Assembly: GCA_029959605.1 (NCBI GenBank)
Contig: JASCOC010000006.1
Coordinates: forward strand, 120,972 to 184,971
DNA length: 64,000 nucleotides
DNA from: Lysobacteraceae bacterium PS02340
GTDB lineage: Bacteria > Pseudomonadota > Gammaproteobacteria > Xanthomonadales > Xanthomonadaceae
Reading direction: 5' to 3'
Shown here: positions 54,377 to 62,888 of the stretch, piece after piece
Layout of the letters: each line of letters starts with the position of its first letter
Position numbering within the stretch: position 1 is the first letter of the stretch
Made by a program: the position numbers and the translations under genes
The notes under the pieces: generated by a model
Databases searched by the model: none
Seen by the model: the letters and a program-made list of their open reading frames with translations, nothing else
Told to the model about the DNA's origin: nothing

Positions 54377-55105
54377 ACCTGCAACCTGCTGCGCGTTGCA
54401 GTCGCGCGTTTCGACGCGGGCCGCGCCGACGCGCGAGCGCAGGGCGTCGCCGGTGTCGCCGTCGGCCAGCGTCGCGTCGATCCAGTGGCGCGTGAGCGTG
54501 CTGCCGAGCGGCGCGGCATCGGCCTCGAAGCCGGCGTCGCGCAGCGCCCGCGCGCGTGCGGCGGCCGCGGGCTCGCTGCCGAAGCGGCCCAGCGCGATGC
54601 CGTTGGCCTCGGCGCCATCGGCGATCACGTAGTAGTCGTTGAAACCGGCCGCGAGCAGGCGCGCGACCATCGCATCGGCCGCCGCGCGATCCGGCAACGG
54701 CGCCATCCAGACGCGCCAGCCGCGCGGGGTTTCGCCGACATCGCGCGCGGCGACGGTCACGGCCACGGGCGAGAGCTGCGCCAATGCCGCGTCGCGACTC
54801 GGCGCATCGGCGAACGGCCCCAGCGCGACGCATTGCGCGGGATCGGCGGCGCGCAGCGCGGTTTCGACGGGCACGTCTCCTTCTGTTCCGGCGGGTGCGG
54901 CCGTCGCGTCGGACTCGACGGAGGCGGGCGTGACGGGTGCAGGCGTCGCGGCACCGTCGGCAGCCGGCTCGCCGACCAGCCGCAACGTCGACGGTCCCGT
55001 GTCGATCAGCGCGGCCGCATCCCCCGGCGCGCCACGCACGGCCCACCACACCGCAACGCCGAAGTTGAGGATCACCAGCAGGACGACGGTCGCACGTAGC
55101 AGCAT
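54374..55105 (-). CDS. SPOR domain inner-membrane protein
   Basis: A 243-residue protein with one N-terminal transmembrane helix (about 4-24). An Ala/Pro/Thr linker follows and two SPOR-like units: CVALGPFADAPSRDAALAQL (about 92-111) and GIALGRFGSEPAAAARARALRDAGF (about 168-192). SPOR domains bind denuded peptidoglycan at the septum, which suggests a division or wall role. The gene follows coaX with ten bases between. A TAGGAT box ends six bases before the ATG. Confidence 0.8.
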   Translation of the reverse strand: MLLRATVVLLVILNFGVAVWWAVRGAPGDAAALIDTGPSTLRLVGEPAADGAATPAPVTPASVESDATAAPAGTEGDVPVETALRAADPAQCVALGPFADAPSRDAALAQLSPVAVTVAARDVGETPRGWRVWMAPLPDRAAADAMVARLLAAGFNDYYVIADGAEANGIALGRFGSEPAAAARARALRDAGFEADAAPLGSTLTRHWIDATLADGDTGDALRSRVGAARVETRDCNAQQVAG

Positions 55106-55114
55106 GGCGCGATC

Positions 55115-55867
55115 CTAACCTTCCGGCGAGGCGATCCCGGCACTCGCGCGATGCCAGCGCGCGAGTCCGTGCAGCACCAGGTCGGCGCGCCACTGCGCGT
55201 CGGGCAGGCGGCTGCGCAAGGCTTCGCCGCCGCCGCCGTGCAGCAACAGGCGCGGCCGCGTGCCGAGTCGGGCCGCCGCTTCCGACAGGCTGCGCTCGAC
55301 CAGACCCAGCGCGGCGCCTTCGCAGCCGGACACCAGCGCATCGTCGGTGTCGTCGGCGAACTCCACGTAGTCGCCGCCGCTCGGTGCGAGCTGGGCCACG
55401 CGCCGGTGCAGGGCCTCGCGCATCAGCGTCGGCGACGGCGCGATGCGACCGCCGAGATGGCGCCCGTCGCCATCGATCAGATCGACGGTCAGTGCGGTGC
55501 CGACTCCGACGACCAGCGCCGGCGCGCCATCGGCATGCGCGGACAGCAGCGCGAGGAACCGGTCGACGCCGAAGCGCGTCGGCTCGGCGTAGGCGATCGT
55601 CAGGCCGTCGAGCGTGGGCAGCGTGTGCGCCAGCTGCACCTGCGCGCCGCGCGCGGCCAGGGCATCGAGCAGGATCATCCGCAGCGCCGGCGAGGCGACG
55701 CTGGCGACGATCGCAACGTCGATACGCGCCGGCAGTTCCTCGAGCCACTCGGGATCGAACCCGCCTTCCACGTGCGCGGTGCCCTGCACTGCGCCGATGC
55801 GGCCGTCGCCGTCGAGCGGTGCGAATTTCAGCCGTGTGTTGCCCAGATCGAACAGCCAGGTATTCAC
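55115..55867 (-). CDS. coaX: Type III pantothenate kinase
   Basis: A 250-residue ASKHA kinase. WLFDLGNTRLKFAPL (about 4-18) is the phosphate-1 motif with catalytic Asp. Other motifs are RFGVDRFLALLSA and GVGTALTVDLID, and GGRIAPSPTLMREALHRR replaces the common GxIxPG pattern. It starts coenzyme A synthesis. It overlaps birA by four bases, an arrangement conserved across many bacteria. Confidence 0.94.
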   Translation of the reverse strand: MNTWLFDLGNTRLKFAPLDGDGRIGAVQGTAHVEGGFDPEWLEELPARIDVAIVASVASPALRMILLDALAARGAQVQLAHTLPTLDGLTIAYAEPTRFGVDRFLALLSAHADGAPALVVGVGTALTVDLIDGDGRHLGGRIAPSPTLMREALHRRVAQLAPSGGDYVEFADDTDDALVSGCEGAALGLVERSLSEAAARLGTRPRLLLHGGGGEALRSRLPDAQWRADLVLHGLARWHRASAGIASPEG

Positions 55868-56892
55868 GCGATGCCCTCCTTGCGCACGCTGACCTCGCCC
55901 GCGTGGAAGACGCGCAACGCGCCGTCCACGTGGACGCGCAGCGCGCCGTCGTCCTCGATGCCCGCGGCGATGCCGCGCAGCGTGCCGGTGCCGGTGTGGA
56001 TGTCCACCGCCGCGCCATCGAGCGCGTCGATGCGTGCGTAGCGCGCGCGGAACGGGGCCAGGCCTTCGCGATCGAACAGGTCCAGCGCCTGCAGCCAGGC
56101 GCCGAGCACCGCTGCGGCGAGGACGTCACGCGTCGGCGGCGCGTCCGCGCAGCAGGTCGCCAGATCAGTCCAAGGCTGGTCGATCGCCGCTGCCTGCGCC
56201 TCGGGCATCCGCACGTTGATGCCGATGCCCAGTACCGCGCGGACCGGCCCGGCATGTTCGCCGCCGCCCTCGACCAGAATGCCGCCGAGCTTGCGCAGCC
56301 CGTCCGCATCGACGACGACCAGATCGTTCGGCCATTTCAGTCGCACGGCCTCGATGCCGAGCGCGCGCAAGGCCTCGACCGCGGCGACGCCCGCGACCAG
56401 GCTCAGCCCGCCGAGACGTGCGAGGCCACCGTCGAACCCGCGCTGCAGCGACAGGTACAGATGCGCCGCCAGCGGTGACTGCCAGCTGCGCCCGCGACGG
56501 CCTCGACCGCCGGTCTGGCGCTCGGCGAGCAGCACTTCGGCGTTCGCGCCCGGCATCGGCCGGCGCAGCAGTTCGGCATTCGTCGAATCGATGCTCCACG
56601 CGATGTCCAGCGACGCCATGCGTGCGCGTTCCGCCGGGCCGAGCGCGTCGAGGATCGCGTCGGCATTGAGCAAGGTCAGCGGCTGCGCGAGCGCGTAGCC
56701 GACACCGGCGCGGGCGACGATCGGCACGCCGGCCTCCCGCAGCAGCTCGATGCGCTTCCACACCGCGGCCCGGGTCTGTCCCGATGCCTGGGCCAGCGCA
56801 TCCCCGGACACCGGACCTTCGATCAGGCGCTGCAGCAGCGCGCGTTCGGGCGACTGCGCTGCGAGGCGCGGGGAAGCTGGGGACGAAGACAT
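55864..56892 (-). CDS. birA: Bifunctional biotin ligase/biotin operon repressor
   Basis: A 342-residue BirA. The N-terminal winged helix (about 15-75) has VSGDALAQASGQTRAAVWKRIELLREAG and GVGYALAQPL. The ligase domain carries the biotinyl-AMP motif GGRGRRGRSWQSP (about 127-139), and LKWPNDLVV and KLGGILVEGGG. The SH3-like C-terminus ends the protein. ATG 56892 is chosen over GTG 56895 because a GATAAT box ends six bases before it, which fits a leaderless message. Confidence 0.93.
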   Translation of the reverse strand: MSSSPASPRLAAQSPERALLQRLIEGPVSGDALAQASGQTRAAVWKRIELLREAGVPIVARAGVGYALAQPLTLLNADAILDALGPAERARMASLDIAWSIDSTNAELLRRPMPGANAEVLLAERQTGGRGRRGRSWQSPLAAHLYLSLQRGFDGGLARLGGLSLVAGVAAVEALRALGIEAVRLKWPNDLVVVDADGLRKLGGILVEGGGEHAGPVRAVLGIGINVRMPEAQAAAIDQPWTDLATCCADAPPTRDVLAAAVLGAWLQALDLFDREGLAPFRARYARIDALDGAAVDIHTGTGTLRGIAAGIEDDGALRVHVDGALRVFHAGEVSVRKEGIA

Positions 56893-57013
56893 CACCCGAT
56901 TATCGGCGAGCCCGGCGCCGGGTGTCGCCCATTGCCGCGACGCAGCGTCGCCGCAGCGGAACGTGCGCTATGATCGGCAGGCTGTGCGTCCTGCTTCCTT
57001 CCAGGGTGATCCG

Positions 57014-57289
57014 ATGTCCGCACGTCTGATGGTCTGCTTGCTGTTGCTGGGCGCGAGCCTGCCCGTCTTCGCGCGCGACGCGCTCACGGACACGGCTGCC
57101 GACACGCCCTGCCCGCCTGCGGCCAACGCGCCCCAGAGCGAGCCGTCGCTGGACACCGCCAACGTGCGCCGTGCGCCCGCGGCGGGCAGCGCCTCAAAGG
57201 TCCGCCCGGCCGTCACCGGCGGTGGAGAGACCGAGAGTCCGGTCCGCGGTCCGCGCTGGCACAGCTTCCTGCCGGGCATGTTCCGCTGA
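57014..57289 (+). CDS. Small secreted protein of unknown function
   Basis: A 91-residue protein with a signal peptide (about 1-20, ending VFA). The mature 70 residues are Ala/Pro/Gly/Thr-rich with no predicted fold; two Cys are not evident beyond one in the CPP segment. CCAGGGTGATCC before the ATG provides a modest ribosome site. TATGAT at 56969-56974 is a possible -10 box. It precedes mtfA by 16 bases and may be co-transcribed. Confidence 0.6.
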   Translation: MSARLMVCLLLLGASLPVFARDALTDTAADTPCPPAANAPQSEPSLDTANVRRAPAAGSASKVRPAVTGGGETESPVRGPRWHSFLPGMFR

Positions 57290-57305
57290 CGGAATCGCCA
57301 GGCAC

Positions 57306-58067
57306 GTGCGTTCGCTGATCCGCCGCCTGTTCGCAGGCGCGCCGCCACAGATTCCCGATGCCGACTGGTCGGCCACCGTCGACCGGCTGCCCTGGGTGCG
57401 CGCGCTCGATGCACCGGCGCAGTCGACGCTGCGTGCGCTCGCCTCTCGGTTCCTGCATCGCAAGACGATCACTCCGGTGGCCGGTCTGGAACTCGACGAC
57501 CGCGACCGCCTCGCACTGGCCGCGCTGTGCTGCCTGCCGCTGCTCGAATTCGGCGAGGAAGGCCTGCACGGCTGGTCGCAGCTGATCGTCTATCCCGAAG
57601 CGTTCCGGGTGAACCGCAGTCATGTCGATGCGGCGGGCGTGATGCACGAATGGGACGACGAACTGATCGGCGAATCCTGGGACAGCGGCCCGCTGGTGTT
57701 GTCCTGGGCGGATGTCGAATCCGACATCGCCGAACCCGATGCCGGCTTCTGCGTCGCGGTGCACGAGATGGCGCACAAGATCGATGCGCTCGACGGACTG
57801 CTCGACGGCACGCCGCCGCTGCCGCGCGAATGGCAGCGCGCGTGGGCGACGGATTTCCAGCGCAGTTTCGACGCCTTCGTCGAACGCGTCGACGCCGGCG
57901 AAGAGATGCCCATCGATCCGTATGCGGCCGAAGCACCAGAGGAATTCTTCGCGGTGTGCAGCGAGTACCACTTCAGCGCGCCGGCGCTGCTGCGTGAGGT
58001 TCTGCCGGATGTCGCCGCGCATCTGGCGCGCTTCTACGGCCGCTCCCCGCTGGACGCGAAAGTCTAG
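57306..58067 (+). CDS. mtfA: MtfA-like zinc peptidase
   Basis: A 253-residue protein of the MtfA (M90) family, with GTG 57306 as start. The zinc-binding motif is HEMAHKID (about 156-163), with the third ligand region EEFFAVCSEYHFSAP. LPLLEFGEEGLHGWSQLIVYPEAF, split over 78-102, is a family block. In E. coli MtfA binds Mlc and affects ptsG; it is also an aminopeptidase. No Mlc homologue is in the window. The stop overlaps the convergent phoQ stop by four bases. Confidence 0.88.
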   Translation: MRSLIRRLFAGAPPQIPDADWSATVDRLPWVRALDAPAQSTLRALASRFLHRKTITPVAGLELDDRDRLALAALCCLPLLEFGEEGLHGWSQLIVYPEAFRVNRSHVDAAGVMHEWDDELIGESWDSGPLVLSWADVESDIAEPDAGFCVAVHEMAHKIDALDGLLDGTPPLPREWQRAWATDFQRSFDAFVERVDAGEEMPIDPYAAEAPEEFFAVCSEYHFSAPALLREVLPDVAAHLARFYGRSPLDAKV

Positions 58068-59479
58068 AAACCGGGCGGCAGTCGCACCGAGAAACAGGCG
58101 CCGCCAAGTTCCTCGGAGCGGCCCACGTGCAGTTCGCCGCGGTAGCTGTGCACGATGTCCTGCACGATCGACAGGCCGATGCCGTGACCCTGCACGCGCT
58201 CGTCGCCGCGCACGCCGCGCTGCAGGATCGAGGCGACCCGATCGGCCGGAATGCCCGGGCCGTCGTCCTCGACGATCAGCACCAGCCCCGGACGGCGGTT
58301 GGGTGCGGTCTCGCCGGGACGCACGGTCAGCAGCACACGCGATTTCGCCCACTTGAACGCGTTCTCGAGCAGGTTGCCCAGCAGTTCCTGCAGATCGCCC
58401 TGCTCGCCATGGAAGCGGGCGCTCGGATCGATCTCGAATTCGCAGACTGCGCCCTTGGCCGCGTAGATCTTCTCGAGGCCGCGCACGATCTGCTCGGCGC
58501 TGGGCTCGATCTCGATCGCGGCCGAGAACAGCTGATGGCCGCTGGAGGCCGCACGCGCGAGCTGGTAGGTCACCAGATCGTTCATGCGTTGCAGTTGCGT
58601 CTCCACTTCCTCGCGCAGTTCGGCATCACCGCTGCCCGCATCCAAACGCGACCGCAGCACCGCGAGCGGCGTCTTCAGGCTGTGGGCGAGATCGGACATC
58701 GTGTTGCGCTGGCGCGCGAGATGCTCGCGCTCGCTCTCGATCAGCGCGTTGATGCTTTCGGTCAGCGGCTGCAGTTCGTGCGGATGCTGCACGCCCATGC
58801 GCTCGGACTGGCCGCGCTGCACGCGCACGAGTTCCTGCTCCACGCGGCGCAACGGCCACAGGCTCCAGCGCACGATCAGGCCCTGCAGCAACAGCAGGAT
58901 GACGCCGGCGACGCCGAGATTCACCCACAGCGCGGCACGGAACACGCGCACCTGACGCGGGACGATGCCCGCGTCTTCGACCACGTAGATCGTGTACGGA
59001 AATTCTTCTTCGCTGCGCCCGTCGGGCGCCCACACCAGCCCCAGGCCGTAGCGGTAGACCTCGCCGCGCGTGCCGTTGCTCTGCACCATCGGCAACGGGC
59101 CTTCGAACTTTTCCTCGCGTGCCGACAGCATCGCCGCATCGGGCAGCTGGGGGCCGGAGGCCGAGCGCGACGACCACGAACCCGACGGCAACACGACTTC
59201 GGCATACAGGCCGCTGCCGGGCCTCAGAAAACGTTCGTCGGGCGGTGATTCGGACGGGTAGATCTCACCGCCGCGCAGGAACTCGATGTCGCCCGCATAG
59301 GCATACACGTAGCTGCGCAACCGTTCGCGCTGGCCTTCGCTGGCGACGTCGATGAAGGCGCGATCGAGCGCGTAACCGGCGAGCGCCAGAAACGCGAGCA
59401 GGCCGATACTTGCGGCCAGCAGCTGGCGCGCCCGCAACGATCGCGGACGCAGACGGGCAGTAAGTCGGGTATCAGCCAT
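58064..59479 (-). CDS. phoQ: PhoQ-like sensor histidine kinase
   Basis: A 471-residue sensor kinase with two transmembrane helices (about 20-42 and 183-203) and a periplasmic domain between them. A HAMP-like linker leads to HisKA with SDLAHSLKTPLAVLRSRL (phospho-His near 266), then the ATPase domain with NLLENAFKWAKSRV, VEDDGPGIP and HGIGLSIVQDIV. It fits the Xanthomonas PhoQ that senses low Ca2+ or Mg2+ or host signals. The partner phoP is 89 bases upstream. The acidic patch typical of enteric PhoQ is not obvious, so the ligand is uncertain. Confidence 0.92.
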   Translation of the reverse strand: MADTRLTARLRPRSLRARQLLAASIGLLAFLALAGYALDRAFIDVASEGQRERLRSYVYAYAGDIEFLRGGEIYPSESPPDERFLRPGSGLYAEVVLPSGSWSSRSASGPQLPDAAMLSAREEKFEGPLPMVQSNGTRGEVYRYGLGLVWAPDGRSEEEFPYTIYVVEDAGIVPRQVRVFRAALWVNLGVAGVILLLLQGLIVRWSLWPLRRVEQELVRVQRGQSERMGVQHPHELQPLTESINALIESEREHLARQRNTMSDLAHSLKTPLAVLRSRLDAGSGDAELREEVETQLQRMNDLVTYQLARAASSGHQLFSAAIEIEPSAEQIVRGLEKIYAAKGAVCEFEIDPSARFHGEQGDLQELLGNLLENAFKWAKSRVLLTVRPGETAPNRRPGLVLIVEDDGPGIPADRVASILQRGVRGDERVQGHGIGLSIVQDIVHSYRGELHVGRSEELGGACFSVRLPPGF

Positions 59480-59568
59480 CGATCAAACCGGACACGCAGT
59501 CCGTCAGCGCTGCGGCACGACGGACAGGCGCAACGCCAGCGCGGAAATCCGCGGCCGGCGTCGCCAAC

Positions 59569-60255
59569 TCATCCCTCGCCGTTGCGGGGGATCGCGAAGC
59601 GGTAACCACGGCCGCGAACGGTCTCGATCGGCTTGAGCGCACCTTCGGGATCGAGCTTCTTGCGCAGGCGGCCGATGAAGACCTCCAGCACGTTCGAATC
59701 GCGGTCGAAGTCCTGCTGGTAGATGTGCTCGGTCAGGTCGGCCTTCGAGACCAGTTCACCGGCGTGCATCATCAGGTACTCGAGCACCTTGTACTCGTAG
59801 CTGGTCAGATCGACGTTCTTGCCGTCGACGCTGACGGTCTGCGCGGCGAGATCGAGGGTCACCGTGCCGCACTCGAGCGTCGGCTTGCTCCAGCCCGCAG
59901 CGCGGCGGACCAGCGCGTTGATGCGCGCGAGCAGCTCTTCGACGTGGAAGGGCTTGACGAGATAATCGTCGGCGCCCTGCTTGAGGCCGTCGACCTTGTC
60001 CTGCCAGCTCGAACGCGCGGTCAGGATCAGCACCGGGAACTGCTTGCCTTCTTCGCGCAGGGCCTTGATCAGCTCCATGCCCGACATCTTCGGCAGACCC
60101 AGATCGATGATGCCGACGTCGAACGGCACTTCGCGCCCCATGTACAGGCCTTCCTCGCCATCCTGTGCAGCATCGACGGCGAAGCCTTCGCGCTTCAGGC
60201 GCGCGGCGAGGGTCTCACGCAGGGGAGCTTCGTCTTCGACGAGCAGGATTCGCAT
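59569..60255 (-). CDS. phoP: PhoP response regulator
   Basis: A 228-residue OmpR-type response regulator. Phosphorylation Asp51 is in VGIIDLGLPKMSG, with Thr in LILTARSS and Lys in DDYLVKPFH. The winged helix holds TSYEYKVLEYLMMHAGELVSKADL, split over 152-175, and VEVFIGRLRKKLDPEGA-like sequence with GYRFAIP at the end. It forms a pair with phoQ. In Xanthomonas it controls virulence and stress genes. A PepSY-like protein gene lies 56 bases upstream in the same direction. Confidence 0.95.
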   Translation of the reverse strand: MRILLVEDEAPLRETLAARLKREGFAVDAAQDGEEGLYMGREVPFDVGIIDLGLPKMSGMELIKALREEGKQFPVLILTARSSWQDKVDGLKQGADDYLVKPFHVEELLARINALVRRAAGWSKPTLECGTVTLDLAAQTVSVDGKNVDLTSYEYKVLEYLMMHAGELVSKADLTEHIYQQDFDRDSNVLEVFIGRLRKKLDPEGALKPIETVRGRGYRFAIPRNGEG

Positions 60256-60311
60256 GGGTCAACTCCGGTCTGACGGCCGGCCCGGCCGTGAATAGGGGCG
60301 AGGATGCAGGA

Positions 60312-60677
60312 TCAATCGTCGTCGCCGCGTGCACGGGACGCACGGGCGCGCTGACCGGGGTCGTCGACGTAGATGCGCACGCGGCCGCTGTCGTCCATCA
60401 CCTTGACGCGGTTGAGATCGCGGCCGTCGGAGTGCATCTGCTCGATGCTGAGCACGCGGCCGCGGGTATTGCGTTCGATCCGTCGCACGGACTCAGTCAT
60501 CGAATCCTGCGCGCGCTGGCGGCCGTTCTCCGGGCGCTGCACCGACGCCCGCATGTCGGGCCCGCGCGCGGCAGGCCCCTGCGGCGGCGGATCCTGCGCG
60601 GTCACACTCGATGTCGCCACACACAGCAGCAGGGCGATCGGAGCGCAGATCAGACGGCGGGACGACGGGACGGGCAC
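60312..60677 (-). CDS. Secreted PepSY-like small protein
   Basis: A 121-residue protein starting at GTG 60677, five bases after AGGAG. A signal peptide (about 1-25, ending VTA) is followed by a Pro/Arg-rich stretch, then a PepSY-like module (about 62-115): SVRRIERNTRGRVLSIEQMHSDG, split over 70-93, and VKVMDDSGRVRIYVDD. PepSY units often occur beside PhoPQ-type systems or peptidases and may tune periplasmic sensing. The repeat-free single module and proximity to phoPQ suggest a role there; this is inference. Confidence 0.8.
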   Translation of the reverse strand: MPVPSSRRLICAPIALLLCVATSSVTAQDPPPQGPAARGPDMRASVQRPENGRQRAQDSMTESVRRIERNTRGRVLSIEQMHSDGRDLNRVKVMDDSGRVRIYVDDPGQRARASRARGDDD

Positions 60678-60832
60678 AGCCACTCCTGGCGGAAACGGGG
60701 CGATCAGGTAGACGTTGGATGGTCGGGCCGACGCAGTGAATCCGTCCTTAACTTTTCGTTGACAAGGCTGTATCGGTTCAGCTTCAACCGCATCACAACG
60801 CCATTTGCGCGGTATGCGGCTCGGAATCGGTG

Positions 60833-61861
60833 TCAGGCCGCGTGCCGCGCCGCCGATGCCTCGGTCGCTGCCAGCGCCTGCTCGACCAGCGACCAGTCGG
60901 CGCCTGGCAGATGCGCGCCTTCGCTGAGCACCTGCCGGTACAGGCGACCGCCGGGCTGGCCATGAAACAGGCCGAGCACATGCCGGACGATGTGCTTGAG
61001 CGAAACGCCCTCGGCCATCTGCGCTTCGACGTAGGGCTGCAGCGCACGCAGCAGATCGGCGCGCGGCCGCAGCGATGCGCCGGACAGCGCCGCGTCCAGC
61101 GTGTGCAAAAGATAGGGATCGTGATACGCCGCGCGCCCCAGCATCACGCCGTCGACCTGCGCCATCTGCTCGAGCGCGAGCGCCTGCGTCGCGATACCGC
61201 CGTTGAGCACCACCGGCAGCGCAGGACGCTCGCGCTTGAGCCGGTGCGCCCAGTCGTAGCGCAGTGGCGGGATGTCGCGGTTCTCTTTCGGCGACAGGCC
61301 GTTGAGCCAGGCGTTGCGCGCATGCACGACGATCATCGACGCGCCCGCGGCCACCGCGCCGTCGACGAAACGCGCGAACGCGTCGTAATCGTCGTCGTCG
61401 TCCACGCCGAGCCGGCACTTCACCGTCACCGGCACCTCGCTGGCCTGCGCCATTGCGGCGACGCAGTCGGCGACCAGCGCCGGCTCGCGCATCAGGCAAG
61501 CGCCGAAACGCCCGGCCTGCACGCGGTCGGACGGACAGCCGCAGTTGAGATTGATCTCGTCGAAGCCATGATCGGCAGCAATGCGCGCGGCCTGCGCGAG
61601 CGCGTCGGGCTCGCTGCCGCCGAGCTGCAGCGCGAGCGGCGACTGCAGCGGCGTCTTCGCCAGCAGCCGCGTGCGATCGCCGTGGATCACTGCCTTGGCG
61701 TGGACCATTTCCGTGTACAGCCGCACGCCCGGCGCGAGCAGCCGGTGGAACTCGCGGCAGTGCGCATCGGTCCAGTCCATCATCGGTGCGACGGACAGGC
61801 GCAACGACGCCGCATAGGCATCGACGTGCGCGTCGTAGGACGGAGGCGTGGATCCGGTCAT
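60833..61861 (-). CDS. dusA: tRNA-dihydrouridine(20/20a) synthase
   Basis: A 342-residue flavin enzyme reducing uridine in the tRNA D loop. LSVAPMMDWTDAHCREFHRLL (about 22-42) and the catalytic Cys in INLNCGCPSDRVQAGRFGACLM are DusA marks. Other family parts are HARNAWLNGLSPKENRDIPPL, LNGGI and MLGRAAYHDPYLL. ATG 61861 gives the usual N-terminus. It is transcribed toward the PepSY gene with a 155-base gap between. Confidence 0.95.
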   Translation of the reverse strand: MTGSTPPSYDAHVDAYAASLRLSVAPMMDWTDAHCREFHRLLAPGVRLYTEMVHAKAVIHGDRTRLLAKTPLQSPLALQLGGSEPDALAQAARIAADHGFDEINLNCGCPSDRVQAGRFGACLMREPALVADCVAAMAQASEVPVTVKCRLGVDDDDDYDAFARFVDGAVAAGASMIVVHARNAWLNGLSPKENRDIPPLRYDWAHRLKRERPALPVVLNGGIATQALALEQMAQVDGVMLGRAAYHDPYLLHTLDAALSGASLRPRADLLRALQPYVEAQMAEGVSLKHIVRHVLGLFHGQPGGRLYRQVLSEGAHLPGADWSLVEQALAATEASAARHAA

Positions 61862-62036
61862 GTGTCTGCGGGCTTGGAAGGCGCGTGTGGCGCGGGGCGC
61901 ATCGAGGCCGGTGGCGCGTGGGCCGCCCGCCACGACGGGGCGTCAGGATACACGCCGCCCGCCCCTGGCTTCATGCCGCAGCCGGCGCGGGCCGATCATC
62001 CTGTGGCGCCCTACCGCTGCGCGCAGGAAGCCGCCG

Positions 62037-62447
62037 ATGGTGTTTCTCCAGGTCTCTGTATTGCTGCTGCTGGCGTGGTGCTTCGGTGCGGTCCAGCTGT
62101 CGCAGCGCGCCCGCGTGCTGCACAGCGCGCCGATATGGCTGGCGGTCGTCTGGGCGCTGGGCATCGTGGCCTGCATCGGCCTCGGCGCGGCAGGTCTGTT
62201 GCGCTACGGCGACTGGCAGTCCCTGTCGACCGGCCAGGCGCTGCACCGGGTGTTCGGCGAAGGGAATCTGGCGATGCGCCGCTCGGAATGGGCGGCGCTG
62301 AACCGCGCGGCCGGCGTGTATCTCAATCTCGATGTCGTCTGGACCCTGCTCGCGCTGTGCGTCGCGCAGTTCCACTCGGTGATGTTCTGGGCCGGCGTCG
62401 CCGAACGGCGGCGCCATGCGCGGGCGTTACGACAGCGCGCGGGCTGA
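62037..62447 (+). CDS. Hypothetical membrane protein
   Basis: A 136-residue protein with three predicted transmembrane helices (about 2-20, 32-53 and 97-117) and a basic tail. CAGGAAG lies ten bases upstream of the ATG. The central soluble loop GDWQSLSTGQALHRVFGEGNL has no recognised motif. It is convergent with the next gene pair. No function is proposed. Confidence 0.65.
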   Translation: MVFLQVSVLLLLAWCFGAVQLSQRARVLHSAPIWLAVVWALGIVACIGLGAAGLLRYGDWQSLSTGQALHRVFGEGNLAMRRSEWAALNRAAGVYLNLDVVWTLLALCVAQFHSVMFWAGVAERRRHARALRQRAG

Positions 62448-62453
62448 GTCGTC

Positions 62454-62888
62454 TTACTCCGCGACGCTGGCCGCCTGGCGCGGTGCGACCGAGACCGGCA
62501 CCACCTGCAGTTCGGCCTGCGCGCCATCGAGCAGCGGCGCGGCTTCGATCTGGCTGCCGTCGACCGGCACTGCGCCATGCGGACTCGACTGGCTGACGAT
62601 GCGCACCAGTTCGGTCGAGCCGTCCGGCCACACGACACGGAAGGTATTGCCGGGCGGCAGCGCGAGGAACGGCGTGGCGCTCTGCGCGCGATACAGCGCG
62701 GCGATCTGCGCGGCGCCGAGCTGGCGCTGTTCGAGCGGTGCGGCAGTCGTGGTCTGCGCGACGTGGGTCAGGCGCCGGTAGTTCTCGCCGACCGCGTCGA
62801 CGACGACACCGGCGACGGCCACCGAGTAGCCGACGAACAACGTCGCCCAGAGCCAGAAGCGGAGCTTGCGGGGGAGCATGCGTTTCAT
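62454..62888 (-). CDS. Hypothetical protein with N-terminal membrane helix
   Basis: A 144-residue protein with one helix near the N-terminus (about 10-32) and a Gln/Ala/Pro-rich soluble part. The segment FRVVWPDGSTELVRIVSQSS (about 83-102) looks like a small beta domain. It overlaps the upstream hypothetical gene by four bases, so the two are coupled. I do not recognise a family. Confidence 0.65.
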   Translation of the reverse strand: MKRMLPRKLRFWLWATLFVGYSVAVAGVVVDAVGENYRRLTHVAQTTTAAPLEQRQLGAAQIAALYRAQSATPFLALPPGNTFRVVWPDGSTELVRIVSQSSPHGAVPVDGSQIEAAPLLDGAQAELQVVPVSVAPRQAASVAE

